Below are positions 1 through 8,694 of a stretch of DNA of 64,000 nucleotides, one piece after another. Every line of letters starts with the position of its first letter. Position 1 is the stretch's first letter. The stretch spans positions 1,674,001 to 1,738,000 of the forward strand of contig NZ_CP102930.1 in assembly GCF_025558485.1 (NCBI RefSeq). The letters run 5' to 3'. The translations under genes were made by a program, and so were the position numbers. The DNA is from Bdellovibrio bacteriovorus (GTDB taxonomy: Bacteria > Bdellovibrionota > Bdellovibrionia > Bdellovibrionales > Bdellovibrionaceae). The notes below the pieces were generated by a model. The model searched no databases, was not told the DNA's origin, and worked only from the letters and a program-made list of their open reading frames with translations.

Positions 1-1
1 C

Positions 2-454
2 GGGGATTCTGCCTGCGCCCTCAGCGAAGACCAGGATCTATACTGTTGGGGTAAGGGAGATTACTACAGATTGGGCTTGGGTAACACCAACAACTACAAT
101 GCACCTCAGTTAGTGGCTTCAGGGACTAAGTTTGATTCAGTAATGGCTGGCGGCAACGCGGGTTGTGCGATTCGCTCTTCTGATAAGCGCGTGATGTGTT
201 GGGGGACGAACAGTCCTTATGGAGTGCTGACGGGAGTCTTGGGAAATAATAACGTCGCGGCGACCACACCTCAGGCGATCTCAGACAGTGATTCGTATGT
301 TTCTCTGGGTTCTCCGGGAGTATCGATGTGTGGTGTGACGGCAAGTCAGGTGCTTAAATGCTGGGGAAGCAATCGTTATGGTGGACTGGCCAACGATAGC
401 GTCTTCCGCATGTGGGGTACCCCTGTTGACGTTACGACATGGATCTTTCCTTAG
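2..454 (+). CDS. RCC1-repeat (beta-propeller) protein, 3' part
   Basis: The reading frame is open from the window edge, so the true start lies upstream. It encodes repeated blades with the pattern Gly-x-x-x-x-C-A-(L/I/V) followed by 'YCWG' or 'MCWG', for example 'YCWGKGDYYRLGLG', 'CAIRSSDKRVMCWG' and 'CGVTASQVLKCWG'. This is the RCC1/alpha-tubulin-suppressor-like beta-propeller repeat, in the bacterial Cys-Trp-rich version typical of secreted or surface proteins. At least three blades are visible. The partner is unknown; such propellers usually bind proteins. The last blade ends abruptly in 'TWIFP', which is usual for a propeller closed by its N-terminal strand. Confidence 0.8.
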   Translation, partial: GDSACALSEDQDLYCWGKGDYYRLGLGNTNNYNAPQLVASGTKFDSVMAGGNAGCAIRSSDKRVMCWGTNSPYGVLTGVLGNNNVAATTPQAISDSDSYVSLGSPGVSMCGVTASQVLKCWGSNRYGGLANDSVFRMWGTPVDVTTWIFP

Positions 455-496
455 AGTCATTCTGACACTGAAAGAATTGGCCTTGAAATTGCTCTG

Positions 497-538
497 GAAG
501 TTTTTGCTTCTTCGATGGGGCGAAGAAGTCGAAACTTC
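497..538 (+). promoter_or_regulatory. Long hairpin between RCC1 gene and next start
   Basis: CTTCTTCG (507-514) pairs with CGAAGAAG (521-528) across a six-base loop, and GAAGTTT (497-503) pairs with AAACTTC (532-538) outside it, giving an almost continuous 18-bp stem. Only GGGGG and four T follow, so it is at best a weak terminator for the RCC1 gene. It ends ten bases before the next ATG and could also affect that gene's translation. Confidence 0.4.
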
Positions 539-548
539 GGGGGTTTTC

Positions 549-1097
549 ATGATGTCAGCTATAAGAAATTCTTTGGTCCTTATGCTATCAGCAACTTGCT
601 TCTTCTTCGCGCACAATGCAGGCGCTCAGGATCGCAACTCTCAAGAGCGTATCCGCGTTCTGGAATCCCGGGTTTATCAGCTTGAAAGCAGTCTTTCACA
701 AATCAATCAACGTCTGGCCAATCTGGAATACGGCCAACGCCCTCAACCATTCCCGGAACCCGCACGGGAGGTGGCCTGCATGGTCACGGATACCGGCTAT
801 AACAAAGTCTTCCTGGGGAAGGGACGTATAAAACTGGAAGCTGAAGCCGCCGCTCGCGAGGCCTGTGGCAAAGCGGTGAACAGCGTTTACTGTAATGCGG
901 CGGCCAAGTGCAGTGATCCTCAGAAAGACGCGAACATTCGCGGTGCCATTTGTGTGCTGACTGATACAGGTTACAATAAGACTTTCAAAGGCGAAGGCCG
1001 TTCATTGATCGAAGCGGAGTTCGCGGCCCGCAGTGCCTGCGGAAGTTCCGTGAATGCCGTTTACTGCACAGCAAGTCCTCGCTGCGAGACTTTCTAA
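549..1097 (+). CDS. Small secreted protein: coiled coil plus two Cys-rich repeats
   Basis: The likely start is ATG 549 (a second ATG follows at 552), because it opens a good signal peptide ending 'AHNAGA-QD'. The mature protein has a short heptad-like coiled coil ('RVLESRVYQLESSLSQINQR') and then two tandem units of about 50 residues. Each contains 'TDTGYNK.F.G.GR...EAE.AAR.ACG..VN.VYC', with paired cysteines that would be oxidised in the periplasm. I do not recognise the family. The duplication and coiled coil suggest an oligomeric periplasmic or outer-membrane-associated protein. A longer frame begins at 378, but that part overlaps the RCC1 gene and has no signal sequence. Confidence 0.65.
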   Translation: MMSAIRNSLVLMLSATCFFFAHNAGAQDRNSQERIRVLESRVYQLESSLSQINQRLANLEYGQRPQPFPEPAREVACMVTDTGYNKVFLGKGRIKLEAEAAAREACGKAVNSVYCNAAAKCSDPQKDANIRGAICVLTDTGYNKTFKGEGRSLIEAEFAARSACGSSVNAVYCTASPRCETF

Positions 1098-1203
1098 AAC
1101 TTTTTAAAATATTTTTTTGCAAAGACACGCGCCAATGGGAGCGTGTCTTTTTGTTTGTACCGCCTGCAAAATAGCCGCATAGTAGGGACTCGCGAGGTTG
1201 AAT

Positions 1204-2145
1204 ATGTTGGCGAGAATCCTGATTCCGTTGGTGGCACTGGTAAGTTTGGCTCCTTTTGTTTCTTCGGGCGTGGCCCTTTTTGCTGGCGTGGCCTTGGCAC
1301 TGGCCTTCGGAAATCCTTATCTGGATTATACACGGAAAATTACTCACTCTTTATTGGGCATCGCCGTGATGGGGATGGGAGCCGGTATGGATTTGCACGT
1401 CATTGGACGAGTGGGGTTGCAGGGCGTGGGCTACACCGTTGTGGGGATTTCCTTGTCTTTGTGTTTGGGAATTCTGTTGGGGCGTTTGCTTAAAACTGAA
1501 AAAGACACCTCTGTTTTGATCTCTGTGGGCACGGCCATTTGCGGAGGTAGCGCCATCGCAGCCGTGTCCCCGGTGATTCGCGCCAAACATCATGAGGTGT
1601 CTGTGGCTTTGGGGACGGTGTTTTTGCTAAATGCTGTGGCGTTGTTTGTGTTCCCGCCACTGGGGCATTTCTTTTCTTTGACCGAGCACCAGTTCGGTTT
1701 GTGGAGTGCGCTGGCCATTCATGACACCAGCTCAGTGGTTGGGGCTTCCATGCAGTATGGCGCTGAAGCCTTGCAAGTGGGAACAACCGTAAAACTGGCA
1801 CGCGCGTTGTGGATTGTTCCGGTCGCGTTCCTGGTTGGTTATGTGTATTCAAAAAAATCCAATGCCACCGGGGAAAAAGCCAAAGCCAAGCGTCCTTGGT
1901 TTATTCTGGGCTTTCTGATTGCCGCCGCCATCGTGACATGGATTCCCGTGTTAAAGCCTGCGGGGGAGGTGGTGAACTCCATTTCCAAGCGCCTGCTGGT
2001 TGTGACCTTATTCCTGATCGGGGCAAGCCTGACCCGGGAAACGGTGAAGAGTGTCGGTATCAAACCGTTCCTGCAGGGTGTGATTCTGTGGGTGCTGGTC
2101 GGCAGTGCTACTCTGGGTGCTATCTTGTTGGGATGGATTCACTAA
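1204..2145 (+). CDS. YeiH/UPF0324-family membrane transporter (putative sulfate exporter)
   Basis: This is a polytopic inner-membrane protein of about 313 residues with roughly ten hydrophobic segments. It matches the YeiH (UPF0324, Cons_hypoth698) family: 'SVGTAICGGSAIAAVSPVI' in the middle and 'LAIHDTSSVVGA' further on are family signatures. The family is often annotated as putative sulfate exporter, but transport has been shown for few members. ATG 1204 is preferred over TTG 1198 because GAGG lies six bases upstream of it. The gene stands alone and ends at a strong terminator. Confidence 0.85.
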   Translation: MLARILIPLVALVSLAPFVSSGVALFAGVALALAFGNPYLDYTRKITHSLLGIAVMGMGAGMDLHVIGRVGLQGVGYTVVGISLSLCLGILLGRLLKTEKDTSVLISVGTAICGGSAIAAVSPVIRAKHHEVSVALGTVFLLNAVALFVFPPLGHFFSLTEHQFGLWSALAIHDTSSVVGASMQYGAEALQVGTTVKLARALWIVPVAFLVGYVYSKKSNATGEKAKAKRPWFILGFLIAAAIVTWIPVLKPAGEVVNSISKRLLVVTLFLIGASLTRETVKSVGIKPFLQGVILWVLVGSATLGAILLGWIH

Positions 2146-2155
2146 ATAAAAGCGA

Positions 2156-2187
2156 CAAAGCCCCGGTTCCCCGGGGCTTTGTTATTT
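2156..2187. terminator. Bidirectional terminator between convergent genes
   Basis: CAAAGCCCCGG (2156-2166) pairs with CCGGGGCTTTG (2171-2181) around a four-base loop. It sits between the YeiH-like gene and the converging conserved gene whose stop codon starts at 2184 on the minus strand. A T-rich tail follows on the plus strand. Confidence 0.85.
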
Positions 2188-3588
2188 TAAGCCAAAAAGC
2201 TTTTGTTTCTTGATCAGTTCGCGGACCCCTTCGGGAACCAGTTGTTCCCATTGCGGGTCGCCTTTTTCAATCATCTTCATCACATCAATAGAGTGCAGAT
2301 ATTCGCCGGTTTCATCGCAGCCGGAAATATCCACGATCTGCTGATTTTCGATAAAGTGAGCATAAATATGGCGCAAGTGCGGGGACGGGAAGAAGCTCTT
2401 CGACGTCAGACACAGATTCGGTGTTTTGTGCGGATAAATATAAAGCTTGGTCTTTTGCTCCAGAAGTTTTCCCAGGCCTTCTAACAGTCCACCTTGTAGA
2501 TCGCCGTAGTGTTCTTCCGTAAAAAGTTTGTTCAGGTGGCTGGCGCCGACAACCAAGGCCATAAAATGCGGGTTGTAACGGCGGATAAAACGCTTCAGCC
2601 CATAGAACAGGAAGAAGTTGGAAATCAAAACATGCAGTCCCTGACTGGTCAGGGTTTCCACGCGGGCCAGAAAGTCTTTTTCATTCACATGTCCGTCGGC
2701 GGTCAGGTTGTGCATGGTTAGTTCCATGATTGGCAGAACTTCCAGTTCTTTGCCTTCAGATTTCAATACATCACCTTTGATCTGCTGCAAACCTTTTTGC
2801 AGAACATCCAGGTGGGTGACTGTAACCGGACGGAAGGTTCCGCGCTGAATTAACAGCGACTTGCCATAAACGGCGTCGGAAATATTCAGGATCTCGTTTT
2901 GTGGAGAGAACAAAATAGCCTCTGCCAAACCACGACGAACCAGCTCCAGATTCATCAGGCGCACATCAAAGTGCTGTACATTCGGACCACTGAACTTGAT
3001 CACATCAATCACGATCTGGTCGTCTTTAAGCCCATCCACCAACTGCGTGATAAAGCTTTCTGTTTCCGGAAGGTGGTAAAAAGCGCAGTTCAAAAGATTG
3101 ACGCCTAAAATACCCAAAGCTTCCTGTTGTTGCAGACGGTGACGGTCCAGCATGCGCACATGCAGAACGATGTCATTGGGCGGGCCGCCGGGTTCACTTT
3201 GAAACCGCACGCCCATCCAGCCGTGGGATTGTTTGTTGCTGCCCGAAGACGCTGTCGCGACTGTATTGGCAATGGCAAAGAAGCGCGACTGCGCACCGCG
3301 AGTGGGGCTCAGTCGGTCCACCAGCAGATCGTATTCGTGAGTCAGCATCTTATTCAGACGCGATTCGCAGACATAGCGGCCGTTCTTTTCGCGGCCATAG
3401 ATATCGTCGCTGACAATCATGTCATAGGCGGAAATGGTTTTGGCAATCGTCTGAGAAGCTTTTCCCGCCTGAAAGAAGTGACGGGCCACTTCCTGACCGG
3501 CTCCAATTTCCGCAAACACACCATAGCGACTGATGTCCTGGTTGATTCTGCGGGCTTTGCTCAGGGTGTTTTCAATGGAGTCGGACAT
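2182..3588 (-). CDS. Conserved protein of unknown function (often mislabelled TonB-dependent receptor)
   Basis: This is a soluble protein of 468 residues without a signal peptide. It belongs to a widespread bacterial family of about this length, recognisable by 'YGVFAEIGAGQEVARHFF' near the N-terminus, 'MSAYDM'-like 'ISAYDMIVSDDIYG', 'RMLDRHRLQQQEALGILGVN' and the C-terminal 'PHLRHIYAHFIENQQIVDI'. Database names for it (TonB-dependent receptor, nicotinate-nucleotide adenylyltransferase) do not fit: there is no barrel, plug or TonB box. Its ATG overlaps the stop of the upstream DUF502 gene (TAATG), so the two are translationally coupled. Function is unknown. Confidence 0.8.
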   Translation of the reverse strand: MSDSIENTLSKARRINQDISRYGVFAEIGAGQEVARHFFQAGKASQTIAKTISAYDMIVSDDIYGREKNGRYVCESRLNKMLTHEYDLLVDRLSPTRGAQSRFFAIANTVATASSGSNKQSHGWMGVRFQSEPGGPPNDIVLHVRMLDRHRLQQQEALGILGVNLLNCAFYHLPETESFITQLVDGLKDDQIVIDVIKFSGPNVQHFDVRLMNLELVRRGLAEAILFSPQNEILNISDAVYGKSLLIQRGTFRPVTVTHLDVLQKGLQQIKGDVLKSEGKELEVLPIMELTMHNLTADGHVNEKDFLARVETLTSQGLHVLISNFFLFYGLKRFIRRYNPHFMALVVGASHLNKLFTEEHYGDLQGGLLEGLGKLLEQKTKLYIYPHKTPNLCLTSKSFFPSPHLRHIYAHFIENQQIVDISGCDETGEYLHSIDVMKMIEKGDPQWEQLVPEGVRELIKKQKLFGLK

Positions 3589-4199
3589 TATTTGGTCTCA
3601 CCTTCATTTTTATCGGCCTTCACCCAGCCGGTGATGGCAAGGCTCATCGCTTTTTCAATCGGCATATCCAAAGGTGTGATGCGCGAACGGGGAACCATCA
3701 ATGTGAAGCCCCCTAAACCATAACTCATGGGAATGTAAACGGCGATACGGTCCCCGGCATTTTGTTCAATGGCAGGAACATCCTTGAAGTTTTCACGGGT
3801 CACCAAACCCATGGCGCGAATGGTGGTTTCGCCTTCACCCAAATCCACCAGCACAACTTTTTGCAAGCCGCCCGGGCCGCCACCTTTTGAGAAAAGATTC
3901 ATCAAGTCACGCAAAGGACTGTAGATGGCTTTGATAAAGGGAACTTTCGTCAGCTTTTGTTCCAGCTTTTGGAAAATACCACCTGCCAGAAGGTTGTTAA
4001 GCATAAGACCCAGCAAAAGAATCAGAACAATAGTGATCAGGAAGCCCAGGCCTGGGATGTAAACCGGAAGAATCTGGCGAAGGGCATCGCCCAGGAAGCT
4101 GTCCACAATTGCGACGCCGGCATAGATAATATAGATCGTCAGTGCAATCGGTAAAAATGTAACGAGGCCCTGCAAGAAGATCTTCTGGAGTTGTTTCAT
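3588..4199 (-). CDS. DUF502 family inner-membrane protein
   Basis: A 203-residue protein with two N-terminal membrane helices (about residues 8-35 and 50-75), followed by a soluble domain with 'VPFIKAIYSPLRDL' and 'VYIPMSYGLGGFTLMVPRSRI'. These match the DUF502 family (plant homologues are called LCV/COV1-like). The bacterial role is not established. It is the first gene of a two-gene minus-strand operon and overlaps the next start by one base. Its promoter must lie in the divergent region shared with the protease gene at 4370. Confidence 0.85.
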   Translation of the reverse strand: MKQLQKIFLQGLVTFLPIALTIYIIYAGVAIVDSFLGDALRQILPVYIPGLGFLITIVLILLLGLMLNNLLAGGIFQKLEQKLTKVPFIKAIYSPLRDLMNLFSKGGGPGGLQKVVLVDLGEGETTIRAMGLVTRENFKDVPAIEQNAGDRIAVYIPMSYGLGGFTLMVPRSRITPLDMPIEKAMSLAITGWVKADKNEGETK

Positions 4200-4278
4200 A
4201 GCTAGATGTCCTGTCCTTTAAAACCTATCGGCAACAAATAGATATCAGCTAAGTCAAAACGCATCAAGTTCTGACGCT

Positions 4279-4293
4279 GTCTCACTGTGAGAC
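4279..4293. promoter_or_regulatory. Perfect 15-bp palindrome GTCTCACTGTGAGAC (candidate operator)
   Basis: The arms GTCTCAC and GTGAGAC are separated by one base. It lies in the 170-bp divergent spacer between the DUF502 operon and the protease-PilZ gene, 77 bases upstream of the protease start. Similar sites occur at 16901-16915, 20707-20721 and 29535-29549, so it may bind a dimeric regulator. No regulator is identified. Confidence 0.45.
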
Positions 4294-4369
4294 GAACAAT
4301 AAAAAATAATTTGTCTAAATCGACCCCGACTTCTGGCCGAAGAGTTCTTTGAATGGAAAAGGAGAACCG

Positions 4370-6223
4370 GTGACGCCGATTCTAAGAACTTTATTTCTGA
4401 CAGTGAGTTTGGTTGGGTGGACCGCAGGGGCTCAGGAAGCTCCTCAAGCGGTTCCTGGCGAATATCTCATTAAGTTTAAAGACTCTTCAGGTGGTCCGGC
4501 ACTGGCGCAGTCCAAGTTGCAGGGGAAAGCCAGTTTGAAGTCCACGTTCCCGGGGCTGGGAGTTTTCCAGGTCTCCATGAAGGCTGTCGCGGACGTGGAA
4601 GAGCTTAGAAACGATCCGGATGTTGAATACATCGAACCAAACTATATTCTGAAAAAGAACGAAGTTGAACCCAATGGCCCGGTCGAGCGTCTATCTTATG
4701 AAGACGCCATCGCATCTGGTTATGCCTCCAGCAATCCGACAATTTATTCCCAGTCTGCCGCGGACACGCGTGTCTCTGACTCGTGGTCCTATCAGAAATC
4801 TCTTTCCGCAGCCGGTAAGATTATCGTGGCTGTGGTGGATACAGGGCTGGATAAAAATCACGATGTCTTTAAACCGGTCAATGCCGGCGGTACGGGGGCT
4901 CTTTGGCAAAATGAAATTGAGGCCAATGGGCGTCCCGGCGTGGATGATGACCAAAACGGTTTTGTCGATGATATCAATGGCTGGAACTTTATCAGCAACA
5001 CGGCTAACTTTTATGACGACGACGATCACGGGACTCATGTAGCCGGGATTGTGGTGGGTGCCGGTCTGAATATCTTTGCCCGTCCTTTGGATGAATCAAA
5101 AATTGAAATCATGCCGCTGAAGTTCCTTGCCAAAGGTGGCGCTGGCTCCACAGCCAATGCTATTCGTGCGATTTATTATGCTGTCAACAACGGGGCTCGC
5201 GTAATCAACAATTCCTGGGGTGGTTCCGGTTACAGCCGTTCGTTGCAGGATGCGATTGCCTATGCGTACGACCGTCATGTGCTGGTGGTTTCTGCGGCCG
5301 GTAACTATGGCAGTAACAATGACTCAAGCCCGATGTATCCGGCCAACTACGATGTGCCAAGCAATATCGCCGTGGCTTCGACAAGCCGTTGGGATGATCG
5401 TTCTGGATTCTCTAATTACGGAAACTATTCTGTGCATGTTGGCAGTCCGGGCGAATATATTGAAAGTACTGTGCCGGGTAACGAGACCATGAAAATGTCC
5501 GGAACCAGTATGGCCGCGCCGCTGGTGGCGGGTATGGCCGCCTTGGCGATGCGTGAAGCCCCAAGCCTGTCGGGTTATCAGATCAAACAACTGGTGATGA
5601 GCTCCGCAGATCAGGTTTACAGCCTGAACGGTGTGGTTTCATCCAAAGCGCGTGTGGATGCAGTCACTTTAATGAGTGCTGCGCAGAACATGTCCACAGC
5701 AGCGGCTTCGCAGCCGGTTTATAAAGCGGCGGATCGTTCTCCGGCAGAGGCAGCTTCTGCGGCTGGTGGCTGTGGTCTGGTGCAAAGTGTTCTGAAGCAG
5801 GGCCCGGGCGGTGGTACTGGTGGTTCTTCCGGTGGTGGAACTGCGGGTGTGGTTGTGGGGCTTTTGATGATTCCGCTGATTCTGTGGCAGGTTCTTCGTG
5901 CCCGTGATCCGAAATCACGCAGAAAGTTTGAACGCTTTAAAATGAGCTCTGAAATCCGTGTTCAAGTCGGTGACCGTGAACTGGTCGGTGCGATGAATAC
6001 GATTTCCGAAGGTGGTCTGTCCTTTAATACCGATCAAGCTTTGGAAAAAGGCGGTCTGGTCACCATGCGCATTCAAAGCCCGGATGGCCACGAAGTCATC
6101 GAAGTTCAAGGGCAGGTCGTATGGTGTGAAGCCAACAAGGCCTATGGGGTTCAATTCGCCAACGCCCGACAGGGAACTTTGGCTATGATCCGCGACTGGA
6201 CAGCCGGGATGATCAGGTCCTGA
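4370..6223 (+). CDS. Subtilisin-like serine protease with C-terminal membrane helix and PilZ domain
   Basis: The start is taken as GTG 4370: AAAAGGAG ends six bases upstream and the product then begins with a signal peptide cut near residue 21. Residues 29-95 resemble an inhibitor-I9 prodomain ('VEYIEPNY'). The S8 catalytic triad is visible as D157 ('VVDTGLD'), H220 ('DDHGTHVAG') and S380 ('SGTSMAAP'), with oxyanion N312. A Gly/Ser-rich linker leads to a membrane helix at 493-509, and a PilZ domain follows (517-617) with 'RKFER' (RxxxR) and 'TISEGG'. The PilZ DxSxxG motif has Thr in place of Asp/Asn. Topology implies a periplasmic protease tied to a cytoplasmic c-di-GMP-type sensor. Ligand binding is inferred only. 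Confidence 0.88.
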   Translation: MTPILRTLFLTVSLVGWTAGAQEAPQAVPGEYLIKFKDSSGGPALAQSKLQGKASLKSTFPGLGVFQVSMKAVADVEELRNDPDVEYIEPNYILKKNEVEPNGPVERLSYEDAIASGYASSNPTIYSQSAADTRVSDSWSYQKSLSAAGKIIVAVVDTGLDKNHDVFKPVNAGGTGALWQNEIEANGRPGVDDDQNGFVDDINGWNFISNTANFYDDDDHGTHVAGIVVGAGLNIFARPLDESKIEIMPLKFLAKGGAGSTANAIRAIYYAVNNGARVINNSWGGSGYSRSLQDAIAYAYDRHVLVVSAAGNYGSNNDSSPMYPANYDVPSNIAVASTSRWDDRSGFSNYGNYSVHVGSPGEYIESTVPGNETMKMSGTSMAAPLVAGMAALAMREAPSLSGYQIKQLVMSSADQVYSLNGVVSSKARVDAVTLMSAAQNMSTAAASQPVYKAADRSPAEAASAAGGCGLVQSVLKQGPGGGTGGSSGGGTAGVVVGLLMIPLILWQVLRARDPKSRRKFERFKMSSEIRVQVGDRELVGAMNTISEGGLSFNTDQALEKGGLVTMRIQSPDGHEVIEVQGQVVWCEANKAYGVQFANARQGTLAMIRDWTAGMIRS

Positions 6224-6251
6224 CGCCACTAAATCAAAAGAGCTAAAAAGT

Positions 6252-6293
6252 AACGGCCGTGAGATTAAAACTTCACGGCCGTTTTGTTTTTTT
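6252..6293. terminator. Rho-independent terminator after protease-PilZ gene
   Basis: ACGGCCGTGA (6253-6262) pairs with TCACGGCCGT (6273-6282) with a ten-base loop, followed by TTTTGTTTTTTT. It is also usable by the converging minus-strand gene that ends at 6305. Confidence 0.85.
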
Positions 6294-6304
6294 AATATGT
6301 TTGA

Positions 6305-7231
6305 TTAAAGACCGAAGATTTCAAAGACCCGGTCAGCCAGTAGGAACTCATCGTTTAAATCCAGAGGGTCTTCTGGCAAGTGCCAGATCTGGGATTTAGA
6401 GCCGTTATGCAGTTTGGACAGTCCGGTCTGGGCCTGCTTCCAAAAACGCTGCTGCCACTGTTGATTAGTGTTGTGAGTGAAAAGCTCACTAAGTTCCAGG
6501 GCCCTTTTTGTGGCGGCCTTCACCATGGGTTTGTTCCCCGGAACGATGTAATTCACCGCAGATTCGATGTCCTCTGGATGCACCATTTCCAACAGCAGAT
6601 ATGTCGCTGTCAGCAGAGCATACAGATATTGACGATATTCTTTCTTTGGCAGCTGGGACCACTTATCCACGCCGCCCGGACGATAGATCGCACGCACTTG
6701 TTCAAATGAATTTGAAACAGTTGTTCCCAGTTCGTCCCCCAGGGCCAGATCCAGTGTCACAACCAGGCTTTCCGCGAAATTCAAATAACGACAGAAGGCC
6801 CGCTGTTCTTTCGGAGCAGGGGGAAGCAAACGCCACAGAATGCGATGATTCTGTTCATGAAACAGGGAGATCTCGCTGTAGGCCAGCAGGGATTGAACCG
6901 AGGCTTCTGGATCAGCGACCTCTGCCGCATGATCTTTAAACCATAGCATTTCACTTAAAATCGGACTGTATTCGATATGATCTTTAAATAAATCCTGCGC
7001 ACTTAGCGAGCGCATGGTGGAACACACTCGCGCCGCGTATTTTCCATCCAAAGACAGATACAGATTGCGACTTTGGCGGTACAGGCTGCTGGCATTCAGC
7101 AGCTGTGCGTCGAAAGGGTATTCTTCCAGGGTCAGGGAATTGTACTTCTTCGCCACCGGCAAGGCGAAAAGGGTAGAAATGTTTTTCAGATACTTCTGAG
7201 TCAAAGTGTTCTTTTTTACTGTTTTCTTCAT
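6305..7231 (-). CDS. Hypothetical cytoplasmic protein downstream of mgtE
   Basis: The product has 308 residues, a Lys-rich N-terminus ('MKKTVKKNTLTQKYLKN'), no signal peptide and no clear membrane segment. It is mostly helical by composition. I do not recognise a domain. It starts 13 bases after the mgtE stop on the same strand, so it is probably cotranscribed with mgtE, but nothing in the sequence ties it to magnesium transport. Confidence 0.7.
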   Translation of the reverse strand: MKKTVKKNTLTQKYLKNISTLFALPVAKKYNSLTLEEYPFDAQLLNASSLYRQSRNLYLSLDGKYAARVCSTMRSLSAQDLFKDHIEYSPILSEMLWFKDHAAEVADPEASVQSLLAYSEISLFHEQNHRILWRLLPPAPKEQRAFCRYLNFAESLVVTLDLALGDELGTTVSNSFEQVRAIYRPGGVDKWSQLPKKEYRQYLYALLTATYLLLEMVHPEDIESAVNYIVPGNKPMVKAATKRALELSELFTHNTNQQWQQRFWKQAQTGLSKLHNGSKSQIWHLPEDPLDLNDEFLLADRVFEIFGL

Positions 7232-7244
7232 GACGTTTCCGATT

Positions 7245-8588
7245 TTACAGTAAGATGCCGCTAAGGAAGAAGGACGCCACGCTGAAGTAAATCACAAGTC
7301 CTGTCACATCCACCAAAGTGGCAACGGCAGGGGCTGAAGCGGAAGCCGGGTCGAAGCCGACCTTTTTAAGAATAAATGGCAGCATGGAACCTGAAATTGT
7401 ACCCCACAACACAACACCCACAACACTGGCAGCGACGGTCATACCGACCTGCACATAGTGAACGGTGTAAAGCTGTTCGCGATTCGGCCACAACATGATA
7501 CGGATAAAGCCGATCATACCCAGCACCAGCCCCAGACACGCACCGGTCAGGATCTCACGACCCAGCACACGCCACCAGTCGCGCAAACGCACCTCGCGCA
7601 AAGCAATCGCACGAATAATCAGCGTGGAGGCCTGGGAACCCGAGTTACCACCCGAGCTGATAATCAGCGGAATAAACATGGAAAGAACGACAGCTTTGGA
7701 AAGCTCGTCTTCAAAGAATGCCATGGCCGTGGCCGTGAACATTTCCCCCAGGAAAAGAATCATCAACCAGCCGCCGCGCTTTTTTAACATCTCCAGCATG
7801 GAGATTTTCAAGTACGGTGCATCCAGGGATTCAACACCCCCGATTTTATGGATATCTTCAGTGGCTTCTTCCTGAATGGCTGTGGCCACGTCATCGAAGG
7901 TGACGATACCTTTCATGATACCGTTTTCATCGACAACCGGAACCGCCATCAAATCCTGCTGAGAGAAAATGCGACCGATTTGTTCCTGGTCCATTTCAAC
8001 CGGAACTTTCAAAACATCGGTGTGCATGATTTCGGCAATTTTCTTTTCAGGTGATGACTGGAACAATTCACGGAATGAAACCACGCCCAGAAGTTTTTGT
8101 TCTGAATCCAGAACGTAGGCGTAGTAAATCGTTTCAACGTGGGTTTTGGCTTGAATGCGGATATAGCTGATGGCTTCATCTACGCTCATGTCCGGGCGCA
8201 GACGCACGAAACGGGAGCTCATCAAGCCCCCGGCGGCGTCCTCGGAATAGGCCAGAAGTGCTATGACCTCGCGCTTGGTTTGCGGGTCTAACAACGACAG
8301 AATGTCTTCGCGACTGTCCGGACCCATTTCCTGAATCAAATCGGCCACGTCATCGGGCGCGAGCAGACGAATCCAGGATCTTTTTTCCAGATGGGTGGCT
8401 TCTTCGATCAGTTCGGCCTGATCGTGCGTTTTAAGGCTAAGGAAAAGCTCTTCAGCTTCAGTGCGGGGAAGTTCTTTGAATTTTTCGCGGCGTTCAGCAG
8501 GACTTAGGGCAGACCAGCTGTCTGAAAGTGACAAGACGGTGTCTTGATCTTGGACTTCTTCATGGCTGTGGTTTTCGTTGTTGTCCAT
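7245..8588 (-). CDS. mgtE: Magnesium transporter MgtE
   Basis: A 447-residue protein with the full MgtE layout: an N-terminal acidic superhelical domain ('LLAPDDVADLIQEM', 'LAYSEDAAGGLMSSRFV'), two CBS domains (about 150-270) that sense cytoplasmic Mg2+, and five membrane helices carrying the pore motif 'SGGNSGSQASTLIIRAIAL'. ATG 8588 is chosen because AGGTGGGG precedes it; a longer in-frame extension to 8657 lacks support. The family forms homodimeric Mg2+ channels of the inner membrane. The 106-base leader is too short for a typical Mg2+ M-box riboswitch. Confidence 0.95.
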   Translation of the reverse strand: MDNNENHSHEEVQDQDTVLSLSDSWSALSPAERREKFKELPRTEAEELFLSLKTHDQAELIEEATHLEKRSWIRLLAPDDVADLIQEMGPDSREDILSLLDPQTKREVIALLAYSEDAAGGLMSSRFVRLRPDMSVDEAISYIRIQAKTHVETIYYAYVLDSEQKLLGVVSFRELFQSSPEKKIAEIMHTDVLKVPVEMDQEQIGRIFSQQDLMAVPVVDENGIMKGIVTFDDVATAIQEEATEDIHKIGGVESLDAPYLKISMLEMLKKRGGWLMILFLGEMFTATAMAFFEDELSKAVVLSMFIPLIISSGGNSGSQASTLIIRAIALREVRLRDWWRVLGREILTGACLGLVLGMIGFIRIMLWPNREQLYTVHYVQVGMTVAASVVGVVLWGTISGSMLPFILKKVGFDPASASAPAVATLVDVTGLVIYFSVASFFLSGILL

Positions 8589-8694
8589 TGGGCCCCACCT
8601 GTTGCGAAACTCATATCGTTTTCCCGATGAAATACCCTCTAATATCGGCCCGCGCAAACTTATTCTTTAGCTGTCCTTCCCAAAGTTTCCAGGG

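Noticed and set aside
2182..3588. TonB-dependent receptor or nicotinate-nucleotide adenylyltransferase
   Set aside because: The protein has no signal peptide, plug, barrel or HxGH nucleotidyltransferase motif. These names come from database propagation.
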